From: Alcaligenes sp. SDU_A2 | Lineage (GTDB): Bacteria; Pseudomonadota; Gammaproteobacteria; Burkholderiales; Burkholderiaceae_B | Assembly: GCF_038237375.1 (NCBI RefSeq) | Contig: NZ_CP151273.1 | Location: 682,001-746,000, forward strand | DNA: 64,000 nucleotides | Direction of reading: 5' to 3' | In this document: positions 1-8,522 of the stretch, in pieces | Layout of the letters: each line of letters opens with the position of its first letter | Numbering within the stretch: position 1 is the stretch's first letter | The notes under the pieces: model-generated | Database searches by the model: none | Seen by the model: the letters and a program-made list of their open reading frames with translations, nothing else | What the model was told of the DNA's origin: nothing | Position numbers and translations under genes: made by a program

Positions 1-2
1 TC

Positions 3-428
3 TTTCGGCCTTTGGTGCTGGAATGCCTGGACCCGATTTTCCTGCGTACTCAGGGCGGGCGGGGGTCGTTGGCGCATATGGTGTTTCTGTTCATGCTGGT
101 CATCACCTTGGTGTCGGGCTTTCAGGTGTTGGGCACGTTGATGGTGGTGGGCATCATGATGTTACCGGCGGCGTCGGCGCGTTTCTGGGTGTATTCGGTG
201 GGTCGGCAAATGACAGTGGCCGCCGCGCTGGGCATGGTCAGCTCCTATCTGGGCCTGTTGTTTTCCTATTACTACAACGTGCCGGCATCGCCCGCCATCA
301 TTTTGGCGGCCGGGCTGTTCTATTTTCTGTCTGTCAGTGTCGGGCCGCATGGTGGCTTGGTACGCGCCTGGGTTGCGTTCCGTGCGCGACGGCGGCGCAT
401 GGCGTCTTTTCTGGAGCATGAAGCATGA
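3..428 (+). CDS. znuB: Zinc/manganese ABC transporter permease, C-terminal part (window edge)
   Basis: This is the C-terminal part of an ABC-3 family metal permease; the frame is already open at base 3, so the start lies outside the window. The visible ~141 residues contain at least three hydrophobic segments, including a stretch rich in Val, Gly, Met and Leu with the polar/Pro residues (MMLPAASA) typical of ZnuB/MntB permeases. The C-terminus is basic and cytoplasmic-looking. Its stop overlaps the start of the next gene by 4 bases (ATGA), which means translational coupling with the zinc-binding protein. Zinc rather than manganese is inferred from that His-rich partner. Confidence 0.85.
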   Translation, partial: FRPLVLECLDPIFLRTQGGRGSLAHMVFLFMLVITLVSGFQVLGTLMVVGIMMLPAASARFWVYSVGRQMTVAAALGMVSSYLGLLFSYYYNVPASPAIILAAGLFYFLSVSVGPHGGLVRAWVAFRARRRRMASFLEHEA

Positions 429-1447
429 GCGTTCGAGTTTTCAAGCGGTCCGGTGCTGTGTTGTCGCTAAGTCTGCTAGCGTGGGCTCTGCCGGTGCAGG
501 CCGAGCCTTTGCGGGTTGTCAGCAGTTTTTCGATCTTGCACGATATGGTGCGCGAGATCGGCGGCGACAAGGTGGCGGCCAGCGTCATTGTGCCTGCCAA
601 TGGCGATGCGCATTCTTTTGAGCCGCGTCCCAGCGATGCCAAGACATTGGCCTCCGCTCAGTTGCTGGTCATCAACGGCCTGGATTTTGAGGCCTGGTTA
701 CCGCGCCTGCAGCAGTCGGCAGGTTACAGGGGGCCACAAGTGGTGGCTGCCCAGGGCGTCGACGCGCTAGCTTTTGCTGGGCAAGATGAACATGTCGAGC
801 ACGGGCATGGTGATTCGCATGACCACGGGCATAGCCATGATCATGGGCACGATCACGATCACGGGCACGAGTCTGCGAAGCAGGTTGTTGGCGAACCGGC
901 GCACGAACACAGCCACGGCAGTCAAGATCCGCATGCATGGCAAAGCCCGACCCAGGCGCAGGTGTATATACGCAATATCAGTCAGGGGCTGGCAGCCGCC
1001 GATCCGGCCAATGCAGACTATTACCGCACGCGGGCGCAGGAATATGCCCAGCGCGTGCAGCAGCTAGACCAAAGCGTCAAAGCGCGCTTGCAGGCGATTC
1101 CCGTAGAGCAGCGCAAGGTAATTACGTCGCACGATGCCTTCGCTTATTTGGGTAAAGCCTACGATATCAGCTTCATCGCCCTGATGGGTGTATCCAGCCA
1201 GGCAGAACCTTCCGCGCGCGATATTGCCAAGGTCATTGAGCAGGCACGCCGTGAAAATATTCACGCTATTTTCGTGGAAAACACCGTCAATCCGCGCCTG
1301 GTCGAACAGGTCGCCCGCGAAACCGGAGCCAAAGTGGGCGGCACTTTGTATTCCGACGCTTTGGGTAAACCGGGATCGGGGGCCGATACGTACCTGGGCA
1401 TGATGAAGTGGAATACGGATAAGCTAATCGAGGCCTTGCAGCCATGA
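425..1447 (+). CDS. znuA: Periplasmic zinc-binding protein of ABC importer
   Basis: Cluster A-I metal-binding protein, 340 residues, exported by an N-terminal signal peptide ending about residue 26 (VQA/EP). The mature part starts LRVVSSFSILHDMV, as in ZnuA. Conserved metal ligands are visible: the His of GDAHSFEP near residue 62, the His of DPHAWQSP near 168 and the His of TSHDAFAYLG. A low-complexity His/Asp/Gly loop (about residues 120-165, repeated HDHGH units) is the zinc-collecting loop characteristic of ZnuA and argues for zinc. It overlaps the permease gene by 4 bases. Zur control is likely from family knowledge, but the promoter lies outside the window. Confidence 0.92.
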   Translation: MSVRVFKRSGAVLSLSLLAWALPVQAEPLRVVSSFSILHDMVREIGGDKVAASVIVPANGDAHSFEPRPSDAKTLASAQLLVINGLDFEAWLPRLQQSAGYRGPQVVAAQGVDALAFAGQDEHVEHGHGDSHDHGHSHDHGHDHDHGHESAKQVVGEPAHEHSHGSQDPHAWQSPTQAQVYIRNISQGLAAADPANADYYRTRAQEYAQRVQQLDQSVKARLQAIPVEQRKVITSHDAFAYLGKAYDISFIALMGVSSQAEPSARDIAKVIEQARRENIHAIFVENTVNPRLVEQVARETGAKVGGTLYSDALGKPGSGADTYLGMMKWNTDKLIEALQP

Positions 1448-1710
1448 CTGGTGACCCAATGTACCTGGGCCGGTCGGTGGGCTTGCCCAGATCGGGGCGA
1501 ATGACAGTCAGTCGGCGCAGCGAATTTGAGAGAGCGGCTGCAACGAGATAGCGTAGGCACAGAAACAGTCCTTCCCGTGCGACTGGACGTTCTGGCGACA
1601 TCCTTGGGGTCAGAAAACAAAGAAAGCCTGCCGCAAGACTGCTTCGGCGAATAAGAAGGGATGGACAAAAGGTGTGGCGGTGTGTCGGCTATTCTGTGTC
1701 TTGATGGTCA

Positions 1711-2913
1711 TTATGGAATGACCCTCTTGTACAAGGAATAGCTACTGACGCGCCAGCGTGTGCCTGTTTGCGTATCGTAGTAGCCGCCTTGCGCGGAGGA
1801 GCCTTCGTCTTCTTGTTTCCAGGTGCGTCCGCCGTCCAGGCTTAGGGCGGTCAGGTCTCGTGGCCGCAGGCCTGATTCGTCCACGCCATCGAACAATAGC
1901 GCCTGGCTGGGCGTGGTATACAGCGCATAACCGGTCACGCTCTTGTCAAAGGTCTGCAGCACATCGACCCCGTTGGTGCGTTGAATCGAGACTTGGCTCA
2001 GTCGCGGTGCGGCGTCCGGGCCGGCCAGGTAAGAGGGCAATCCTGTTTGGCTAAGGATATAGAGACGGTTTGAACCGTCGTCCGCCATGTCGGTCACGGT
2101 TTGCTCGGGTAAACGCAAGGCGAGTTTGGGGGTGTTTTCCCCCCAGCGCAGAACATGGATTTGGCTGTGGTAGCCGGTATCATCGCGCACCAGAAAGGCA
2201 AGGCGTAATGTGCCATCCTTGCCCAGGGCGACCAAGTCAAATTGCTTGCGTTTGTGGTTGGGGTCCCGTGCCTGTTCAGGGACGGAGAGCTCCGTCCAGT
2301 TCGTGCCGCCATCGGTCGTGCGCCAGATTCGGGGTCCCCAGCCGATCAGGTACCCGCGTTGCGGGTCCAGGAAGCGTAAAAAGGTAATGTTTTGGTGCTC
2401 AGGCCATTCCAGTTGCTGCCAGTCTTGGCCTTGATTGGTGGATTTGAACAGTTTGGTGATTTGAGGGGCATAGCGCACCCCTGGTTTGACGTTGTGGCGA
2501 TTGGTCCAGCCTGTAGCCAAGTAGGCGGTACTCCAATCGGGGGCCAGCCACCAGTCGGCTTTTTGGGCACGTTCTTCGAATGTCCGCAAAGGATTGTCGA
2601 GTGTTCCGGCCAGAATACGTACAGAGCGACGGTTAGCGGACTCTTTGACGTCGCTCATCCATGCCTCTGTGGGCTCGGCAACATCGGGCCTGCTGCGCTC
2701 TTCTATCGGTTTAAACGTGACGATAGGCTCGGTGAGCTTCATAGAAATGACCCGGTCTCCTCGGATACGGAAGTCCCCGGGTCCATAGGGTTTATCTTCT
2801 TTCATGAATGTTGAACTGACTTTGGTCCACATAGGCTCTCCGTGCATCATGCCGACCAGTACCGCCAAGGCCGCCAGCAGATAGATGGTGTTTTTTTTAC
2901 TGAGTGTAGGCAT
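1711..2913 (-). CDS. Membrane-anchored Asp-box propeller protein, copy 1 (putative T6SS immunity)
   Basis: This 400-residue protein has an N-terminal hydrophobic segment (residues 9-23) that acts as a signal anchor. It also has several Asp-box motifs of sialidase/BNR-type beta-propellers: STNQGQDW near 158, TTDGGTNW near 199 and SLDGGRTW near the C-terminus. The body is therefore probably a periplasmic propeller. It is almost identical to the neighbour at 3020-4225. Differences concentrate in two patches, residues ~137-149 and ~209-225. It is the last gene of a vgrG-led cluster on the same strand. A duplicated, periplasm-facing protein behind a vgrG and a candidate effector suggests immunity. 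This is inference from context; no family function was recognised. Confidence 0.7.
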   Translation of the reverse strand: MPTLSKKNTIYLLAALAVLVGMMHGEPMWTKVSSTFMKEDKPYGPGDFRIRGDRVISMKLTEPIVTFKPIEERSRPDVAEPTEAWMSDVKESANRRSVRILAGTLDNPLRTFEERAQKADWWLAPDWSTAYLATGWTNRHNVKPGVRYAPQITKLFKSTNQGQDWQQLEWPEHQNITFLRFLDPQRGYLIGWGPRIWRTTDGGTNWTELSVPEQARDPNHKRKQFDLVALGKDGTLRLAFLVRDDTGYHSQIHVLRWGENTPKLALRLPEQTVTDMADDGSNRLYILSQTGLPSYLAGPDAAPRLSQVSIQRTNGVDVLQTFDKSVTGYALYTTPSQALLFDGVDESGLRPRDLTALSLDGGRTWKQEDEGSSAQGGYYDTQTGTRWRVSSYSLYKRVIP

Positions 2914-2988
2914 GGGTGTTTAGAACCGTAGGTGGCGGGTCAGTGACTCCAGCGTTGCGTCAATCGCATGACCCATAGCGTCTTTGGT
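2914..2988 (-). repeat. Duplicated remnant of the upstream effector gene's 3' end
   Basis: The 75 bases between the two propeller genes repeat, with one or two mismatches, the sequence at 4226-4302. That stretch contains the stop and last ~23 codons of the 298-residue gene at 4232-5128. The homology stops abruptly near 2986. The duplication that produced the second propeller gene therefore carried the tail of the preceding gene with it, so the repeat unit is about 1.3 kb (about 1711-2986 against 3020-4302). Confidence 0.75.
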
Positions 2989-3019
2989 GGTGGATTTGTT
3001 CTTTGGATCGAGTCATCCA

Positions 3020-4225
3020 TTACTGAATCATCCGCTTGTAGAGGGAATAGCTACTGACGCGCCAGCGTGTGCCTGTTTGCGTATCGTAGTAGCCGCCTTG
3101 CGCGGAGGAGCCTTCGTCTTCTTGTTTCCAGGTGCGTCCGCCGTCCAGGCTTAGGGCGGTCAGGTCTCGTGGCCGCAGGCCTGATTCGTCCACGCCATCG
3201 AACAATAGCGCCTGGCTGGGCGTGGTATACAGCGCATAACCGGTCACGCTCTTGTCAAAGGTCTGCAGCACATCGACCCCGTTGGTGCGTTGAATCGAGA
3301 CTTGGCTCAGTCGCGGTGCGGCGTCCGGGCCGGCCAGGTAAGAGGGCAATCCTGTTTGGCTAAGGATATAGAGGCGGTTTGAACCGTCGTCCGCCATATC
3401 AGTCACGGTTTGCTCGGGTAAGCGCAAGGCGAGTTTGGGGGTGTTTTCCCCCCAGCGCAGGACATGGATTTGGCTGTGGTAGCCGGTATCATCGCGCACC
3501 AGAAAGGCAAGGCGTAATGTGCCATCCTTGCCCAGGGCGACCAGATCGAACTCGGCACGCTCGTCTTGTGGATCACGTGCTTGCTCGGGAACGGGGATCT
3601 CTGTCCAGTTCGCGCCGCCATCGGTCGTACGCCAGATTCGGGGTCCCCAGCCGATCAGGTACCCGCGTTGCGGGTCCAGGAAGCGTAAAAAGGTAATGTC
3701 CTGGTGTTCAGGCCATTCCAGTTGTTGCCAGTCTTGGCCTTGATTGGTGGATTTGAATAGTTTGGTTAATTGCGGCGTATTGCGTTCGCTGGGCTTGGGC
3801 TCATCGTGGTAGTCCATCCAGCCTGTGGCTAAGTAAGCGGTACTCCAATCGGGTGCCAGCCACCAGTCGGCTTTTTGGGCACGTTCTTCGAATGTCCGCA
3901 AAGGATTGTCGAGCGCTCCGGCCAGAATACGTACAGAGCGACGGTTAGCGGACTCTTTGACGTCGCTCATCCATGCCTCTGTGGGCTCGGCAACATCGGG
4001 CCTGCTGCGCTCTTCCATCGGTTTAAACGTGACGATAGGCTCGGTGAGCTTCATAGAAATGACCCGGTCTCCTCGGATACGGAAGTCCCCGGGTCCATAG
4101 GGTTTATCTTCTTTGATGAATGTTGAACTGACTTTGGTCCACATAGGTTCTCCGTGCATCATGCCGATCAGTACAGCCAAGGCCGCCAGCAGATAGATGG
4201 TGTTTTTTTTACTGAGTGTAGGCAT
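3020..4225 (-). CDS. Membrane-anchored Asp-box propeller protein, copy 2 (putative T6SS immunity)
   Basis: A 401-residue paralogue of the protein encoded at 1711-2913, with the same hydrophobic anchor, Asp-box motifs and C-terminus. It is one residue longer because of the variable patch around 137-150 (MDYHDEPKPSERN in place of TNRHNVKPGVRY). A second variable patch is IPVPEQARDPQDERAE. Outside these patches the two proteins are nearly identical, and the last 170 codons are nearly identical in DNA, suggesting recent duplication or gene conversion. It starts 6 bases after the stop of the 298-residue gene, so the two are probably co-transcribed. Immunity to that gene's product is a hypothesis. 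Confidence 0.7.
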   Translation of the reverse strand: MPTLSKKNTIYLLAALAVLIGMMHGEPMWTKVSSTFIKEDKPYGPGDFRIRGDRVISMKLTEPIVTFKPMEERSRPDVAEPTEAWMSDVKESANRRSVRILAGALDNPLRTFEERAQKADWWLAPDWSTAYLATGWMDYHDEPKPSERNTPQLTKLFKSTNQGQDWQQLEWPEHQDITFLRFLDPQRGYLIGWGPRIWRTTDGGANWTEIPVPEQARDPQDERAEFDLVALGKDGTLRLAFLVRDDTGYHSQIHVLRWGENTPKLALRLPEQTVTDMADDGSNRLYILSQTGLPSYLAGPDAAPRLSQVSIQRTNGVDVLQTFDKSVTGYALYTTPSQALLFDGVDESGLRPRDLTALSLDGGRTWKQEDEGSSAQGGYYDTQTGTRWRVSSYSLYKRMIQ

Positions 4226-4231
4226 GGGTGT

Positions 4232-5128
4232 TTAGAACCGTAGGTGGCGGGTCAGTGACTCCAGCGTTGCGTCAATCGCATTGCCCATAGCGTCTTTGGT
4301 GGCATCGTATGCGTCGCCTAGCGAGTGCAGTGCGCTGTTTCCCCAGTCTTTAGCGACTTCAACGGTGGAGTCGATTGCTTGTGACCGGGTTTCCCTGTCC
4401 AGCCATTCCTCGATATTGGGCTGGCCGCCAATTTTAAGTAAATCGCTTAGTGGTAAATCGGCCAGTCCTGCGTCAAGGTAGGCTGGGACGTGGGTCTGGA
4501 AGGCGAAGCTCTTGAAGGTTTGTGGGGTCACTTCCAGTTCATATTGGGGGACTGTCATATTGACTGTGCGGTTTGGATAGCGGCGGCAGATAACTGTTAT
4601 TTCGTCTCCATCCATATTGTCTTCAAGTCCTTTTTCTATGTTTTTTTGGAGCTTGTAGCGTGCGTTATCCAGCCACGTCTGACCCGCCGAACTTAGACGG
4701 GGTCTAAGCCTTTTCCCGTATGTTGAACAATAGTAATAGCCATAGCTGACGTAATAGTCCGGCGGCTGATGGCCGCAGCCGATGTGTCGGACCATGAAGT
4801 TGGCGTGGCGCGACCAGTTATCGTCGCTGTTGTTGGCGGCAATAAGCTGGTCTCTTTTTAAGAGCAGTCTTCTTGCCACGATCAGGTCGTCCCAGGGATT
4901 CCATTCGGTTGACCAGGCTTTGAAGACCTCCCACGTTGAGACTCCTGATTTGGCGACGTATTCTTCATGCAGCGGCCGGTAGTAGAACTCGCACTTGCCT
5001 AGGAGAGCATTCGCCGCAGGGGTGACGTCCTTGTTACATTGTTTGGCGTAGACCGGCGCGGGAGCGGGGCTTGAAAGAGGTAGATGAGTAGCCCGGGCTT
5101 CGCCCAGGATGGGAGCATCTGTATTCAT
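4232..5128 (-). CDS. VgrG-linked hypothetical protein, candidate T6SS effector
   Basis: This 298-residue protein has no family I can name with certainty. It begins 5 bases after the VgrG stop and is followed at 6 bases by the first propeller gene. There is no signal peptide, as expected for a T6SS cargo. Visible features are a Cys/Tyr/Trp-rich N-terminal half (GKCEFYYRPLHEEYVAKSG, WSTEWNPWDDLIVARRL), an HIGCGHQPPDYYVSYGYYYCSTYG block, and an alanine/aspartate-rich, probably helical C-terminus. The order VgrG - unknown - duplicated anchored protein matches effector-immunity modules. It could instead be a cargo adaptor. The toxic activity, if any, is unknown. Confidence 0.55.
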   Translation of the reverse strand: MNTDAPILGEARATHLPLSSPAPAPVYAKQCNKDVTPAANALLGKCEFYYRPLHEEYVAKSGVSTWEVFKAWSTEWNPWDDLIVARRLLLKRDQLIAANNSDDNWSRHANFMVRHIGCGHQPPDYYVSYGYYYCSTYGKRLRPRLSSAGQTWLDNARYKLQKNIEKGLEDNMDGDEITVICRRYPNRTVNMTVPQYELEVTPQTFKSFAFQTHVPAYLDAGLADLPLSDLLKIGGQPNIEEWLDRETRSQAIDSTVEVAKDWGNSALHSLGDAYDATKDAMGNAIDATLESLTRHLRF

Positions 5129-5133
5129 CGTTG

Positions 5134-7921
5134 TTAATCCTCCATCAATTGAATGATCAGATCATCTGGCGCATCACTGATCGATAAGTCGGTTTCCCCG
5201 GCCTCGTTGGTTCGCCCTTCCATCAACGATTCGCCTTGTGGATTGGTGATTCGATACCGGGTATTGGCAATTGGTATGTCTGTGCCTGCCCAGGTCGCGA
5301 CGAATCTTCTGTGGTACTGGCCGGTCTTGGGCGTTTTGGGCATTCTGGGCACCTGGGCTTGATCGCTCGACGGCCCGCCCCATTGATGAGCGGCGGACAA
5401 GAGTTGAATGTCCTTTTGAGTACCCACGGTGACGCCGTCGCCGATCTTGATATAGCTGCCATCGGCCGCGACCAACCGGATGACCGGCGCGGTGATCAAC
5501 ACTTCGTTTTCGTTGCTGGTCAGGGTCATGCCTTTTTGCGCATTGGCGGTCAGTGCGTCGTCCTGGGCTTGCAGCAGCACTGGACCTTCACCGGCCACCG
5601 CCTGCACCCCTGTGCCGCGTGCAAACAGCTGTATCCCCTGTCCCGCCGTGACATTGAAGCGCTGACCGCTCATCAATTGCAGGTGCTGCTGCGCCACCTG
5701 GTCGATGTTCTCGCCGGCAAAGGTCAGATGCGTTTTGGGTGTCAGGCTGATGGTTCCGGCCTGTGCGCCCAGGGTTAGCAGCGCTTGGGCGTCGGCCCTC
5801 GCATCGCTTGATGATGCTGCAGGCGGGGGTGCAGACCAATTGCGCATGGCATCGGACACATTCTGCTGCCCTTGCGTATCGGCTGCCTGCCCACCATGCT
5901 CTCCGGCATAGGAGCCCAAGGCGTGGAACAAGTTCTGACACTGCTCCAGCAGACCCAGCAATTCTTCTCGGTCCAATTGCCCGCCCTGGGCCTGGCTGCG
6001 CGCATACGTGGTCAATAACATGCCCTGCGCCGCGCGCAAGGCCATCGCCGCGTCTGTGCGCAACTCGGCCCCCACGCCGCGCTCCTGCCCTTTGCCTTGC
6101 TGGCGCGGTTGCGTCAGAAATCCTAAGTTAAGCTGGGAGTGAGCCTGTTCGCTGGCTAGCTGCGTGCTGATCTCTCCCGGCGTATCGTCAAATCGAAGCT
6201 GGTTATACGCCGAACCCTTGATTTCCTGAGTCTTGATACCCGAGAGATAGCGGTTCCCAGGCAGATTTCCGGTGTGGCTGAAGGTGGTGGGCGGATGAAC
6301 ACCGTTGCTGAGCACGCCCAGGATGACCAGCCGATCTGGATCGCCTCCCAGACAATCCAGTAAGACCTCCATGCCGATCCGGGGCAGAAACAAGCCGCCA
6401 AAGCCATTACCGGCCAGGCAAGACGACACGCGCAGCGGCGCACTGTCGCGGGCCGATCCGCTGACGCCAGCCCCTTGCGCGTGCGCATGGTCCGCCGCAT
6501 CCAGGCCATGGATGCCCACCCGCACACGGCCTTGATCGTCGCAAAAAACCTCGTCGTCCTCGGGGCCGACAATGGTGCCTGTCAATAAATGGACCGCTGG
6601 CAAGTCTTTGCGAGGGTCGTAGGGGGGGGGGCAGGGGAGCGCCCCGGCGCACGCAGGAAAAGCGGTTCTGATAGCGTGTCGGCTCTTGCGGGCAGGCTAC
6701 GGGGGCACCCCCACCCCCATCCACAGTAAGGCTTGTTTGGCCGGGCAACAGTGCCAAGGCGCGCTCGTTCAACTCCTTGGGCAGGTTGTTCCAGATCGTG
6801 TGTTCGATCGAGGTGATCATGAATTGGCGCTGTTCAGCCGGCAACTGGCTCCAGACCGCTCCATCATCCAAGAGAATCCAGGCCCCGACGGCCAGATCGC
6901 GCACGGCACTGATGCCGTCATAGCGCTGTGCCTGGGCCTGATGCGCCAAGACCCTGGCTACCGTAAGCCGGTCATGGTCATTCCATGAGTCGCCTGCGTG
7001 GGGAATGTCGATGGCTACGTCGGTTAGCAGTTGGGCAAGATCATTGCCATGTGCTCCCTGTTCCAGGTTAACCGGAACAAAAGACTCATCCATGCGGGCT
7101 TTTTTATAGTCCCAGGACGGTCGGCCGGCCGCGCCCGGCACTAAGTGTTGATGCAAAGCGAAGTGAGTAATGGCATCACGCTCTTCTACCGCTGCATTGC
7201 GTGAATGCAGGCGTACCGTCCCGGCCGGTGCCTGGGGCAGGCACATGGGATCGTCGCAACATACCAGCGTGTGCACCGGCGTATCGTCTTCCCGTGGGCT
7301 TCCGGTCTGGGCCTGCCCAGGACGAACGAACGCGGTGATGCCGTCACGCCGCAACAGACGCCGCACGAAAGCAGCATCCGATTCGTTGACCTGACGGGTC
7401 AGTTCCCGTGCAGGGTAGCGTTCCGCGTGCAAGCCGCTGATATCGAACTCAAAGGCCGCCGCCAGCGTTGCGCTGCGTTGACGCCATTCAGAGAACAACA
7501 CATTCAGGATTTCCACGACGTTCAGTTGCCGGAATATCCGTGAATTGGTTCGATGTTCCATTAAAGACAAGGCATCGCAAATCGTCAGGCGGTAGACGCA
7601 TAACTCGCCGTCGCTCTGTCCGATTTCGACATCGCGCACGATAGCGCTGATGGCATGCTCACGCCCTTGATCCGTGACCAGTCGGACCGAGACCGGCACG
7701 CCCAAAAAAAGACGCGGCGACAGATCGCGGCGGGCAGACAGGCACGTCAATTCGCCCTGGATGCCGGTCATCAGGCTTTCGTGAATGCGTGCATGCTGCA
7801 CAGCCAGAAAGCGTCCCAGCACATCCTGCGCCGGTCCGAAGGACAGTGTGACGGGACGCCGTTCCCACTGCAGGGCACCCTGTGCAAAACGATCGATGGT
7901 TTCCAAGAACGACACTGGCAT
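5134..7921 (-). CDS. vgrG: Type VI secretion spike protein VgrG, frame broken at a G10 run
   Basis: VgrG trimers form the puncture tip of the T6SS and carry effectors. Reading from the ATG at 7921 (MPVSFLETIDRF), the frame contains the gp27-like base (about residues 1-400) and runs to ...RYQNRFSCVRRGAP. It then shifts at a run of ten C on the coding strand (6622-6631). Downstream, in the next frame, are YDPRKDLPAVHLLTGTIVG, the gp5 OB-fold (DDQGRVRVGIHGLD), the DUF2345 repeats and a C-terminal transthyretin-like domain (about the last 65 residues) of the kind used to hold effectors. Nine or twelve C would restore one ORF of about 928 residues, the usual VgrG length. This could be a phase-variable switch, a real inactivation or a sequencing error. 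The RBS (AGAGAGGT) lies very close to the chosen ATG; an upstream in-frame start near 7957 is possible. Confidence 0.85.
6622..6631. repeat. Ten-base G homopolymer inside vgrG
   Basis: An uninterrupted run of ten G on the plus strand (C on the coding strand) sits exactly where the vgrG reading frame changes. It lies between the codons for GAPL and YDPRK in the linker joining the gp27-like and gp5-like parts. Runs of this length are prone to slipped-strand mispairing. Confidence 0.9.
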
Positions 7922-7989
7922 TACCTCTCTATCAGGCCTGTGCGATGCGACAGCCACGGCGAGCTTCGGTAGAAAAGCCGGTTGCCGAT

Positions 7990-8345
7990 GATGAGCAGAA
8001 AAGTACCGGTTTTTTCAACGCCGAATTAGATTTTTAAAGCCGTATGTTTGGGAGTTGAATGGAAGCTAATTTTTGGCAACGTATGGTAAGCCATTTTCTA
8101 GCGGAATTGAATAGTAATTATTTATTGAGCTAGATTTAGTTCTTTTTTTGTGTGTCTGTGAGTTTTTTGTGGGGTGGTTTAGTAAAGTAAATATTATTAA
8201 AAACAAGGTGTTAATTGGTTTTTTGGTTTATTTTGTTTATAAATAAAGTTTAATTTTATTTTTGAAACTAGTTATTTCAATTTCGACTATTTTATTTAGG
8301 TGGATATAATAAATAGCCTTATTATTATTTTATTTAAAGGGCTGG
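7990..8345. promoter_or_regulatory. AT-rich leader upstream of the vgrG cluster
   Basis: About 350 bases without a gene, extremely rich in A and T compared with both flanks (long tracts of TTATTTT/TAATTT type between 8090 and 8345). It lies upstream of the minus-strand vgrG cluster and beyond the 3' end of xerC. AT-rich promoters of this type are typical of horizontally acquired T6SS cargo modules silenced by H-NS/MvaT-like proteins. Many TAATAT/TATAAT-like hexamers are present, so no single promoter can be chosen. From 8346 to 8522 no gene is seen, only a short hairpin ATCCGC-TT-GCGGAT followed by T5 at 8421-8437. Confidence 0.5.
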
Positions 8346-8522
8346 GTCGATTGATGGCTTTCTGTGAAGACGGCCGCTTTAGTGGTGGGATGTCCAAGGC
8401 ACTGTAAGAACGGTCGTTTCATCCGCTTGCGGATTTTTCTGATGCAGGGTTGGCAAGCGTTCGGGGAGGCCCGATTAGAAAGATCCTATTGCTGCCCGGT
8501 TGTGCAGGGGCCTGGCCCTACG

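Noticed and set aside
780-930. CAT/CAC-rich repeats as a CRISPR array
   Set aside because: They encode the His-rich loop of ZnuA in frame; there are no regular spacers. No CRISPR array is seen anywhere in the window.
1448-1710. Possible insertion-sequence or gene remnant between znuA and the propeller gene
   Set aside because: Translations of either strand show no recognisable transposase or other motif; no inverted ends were found.
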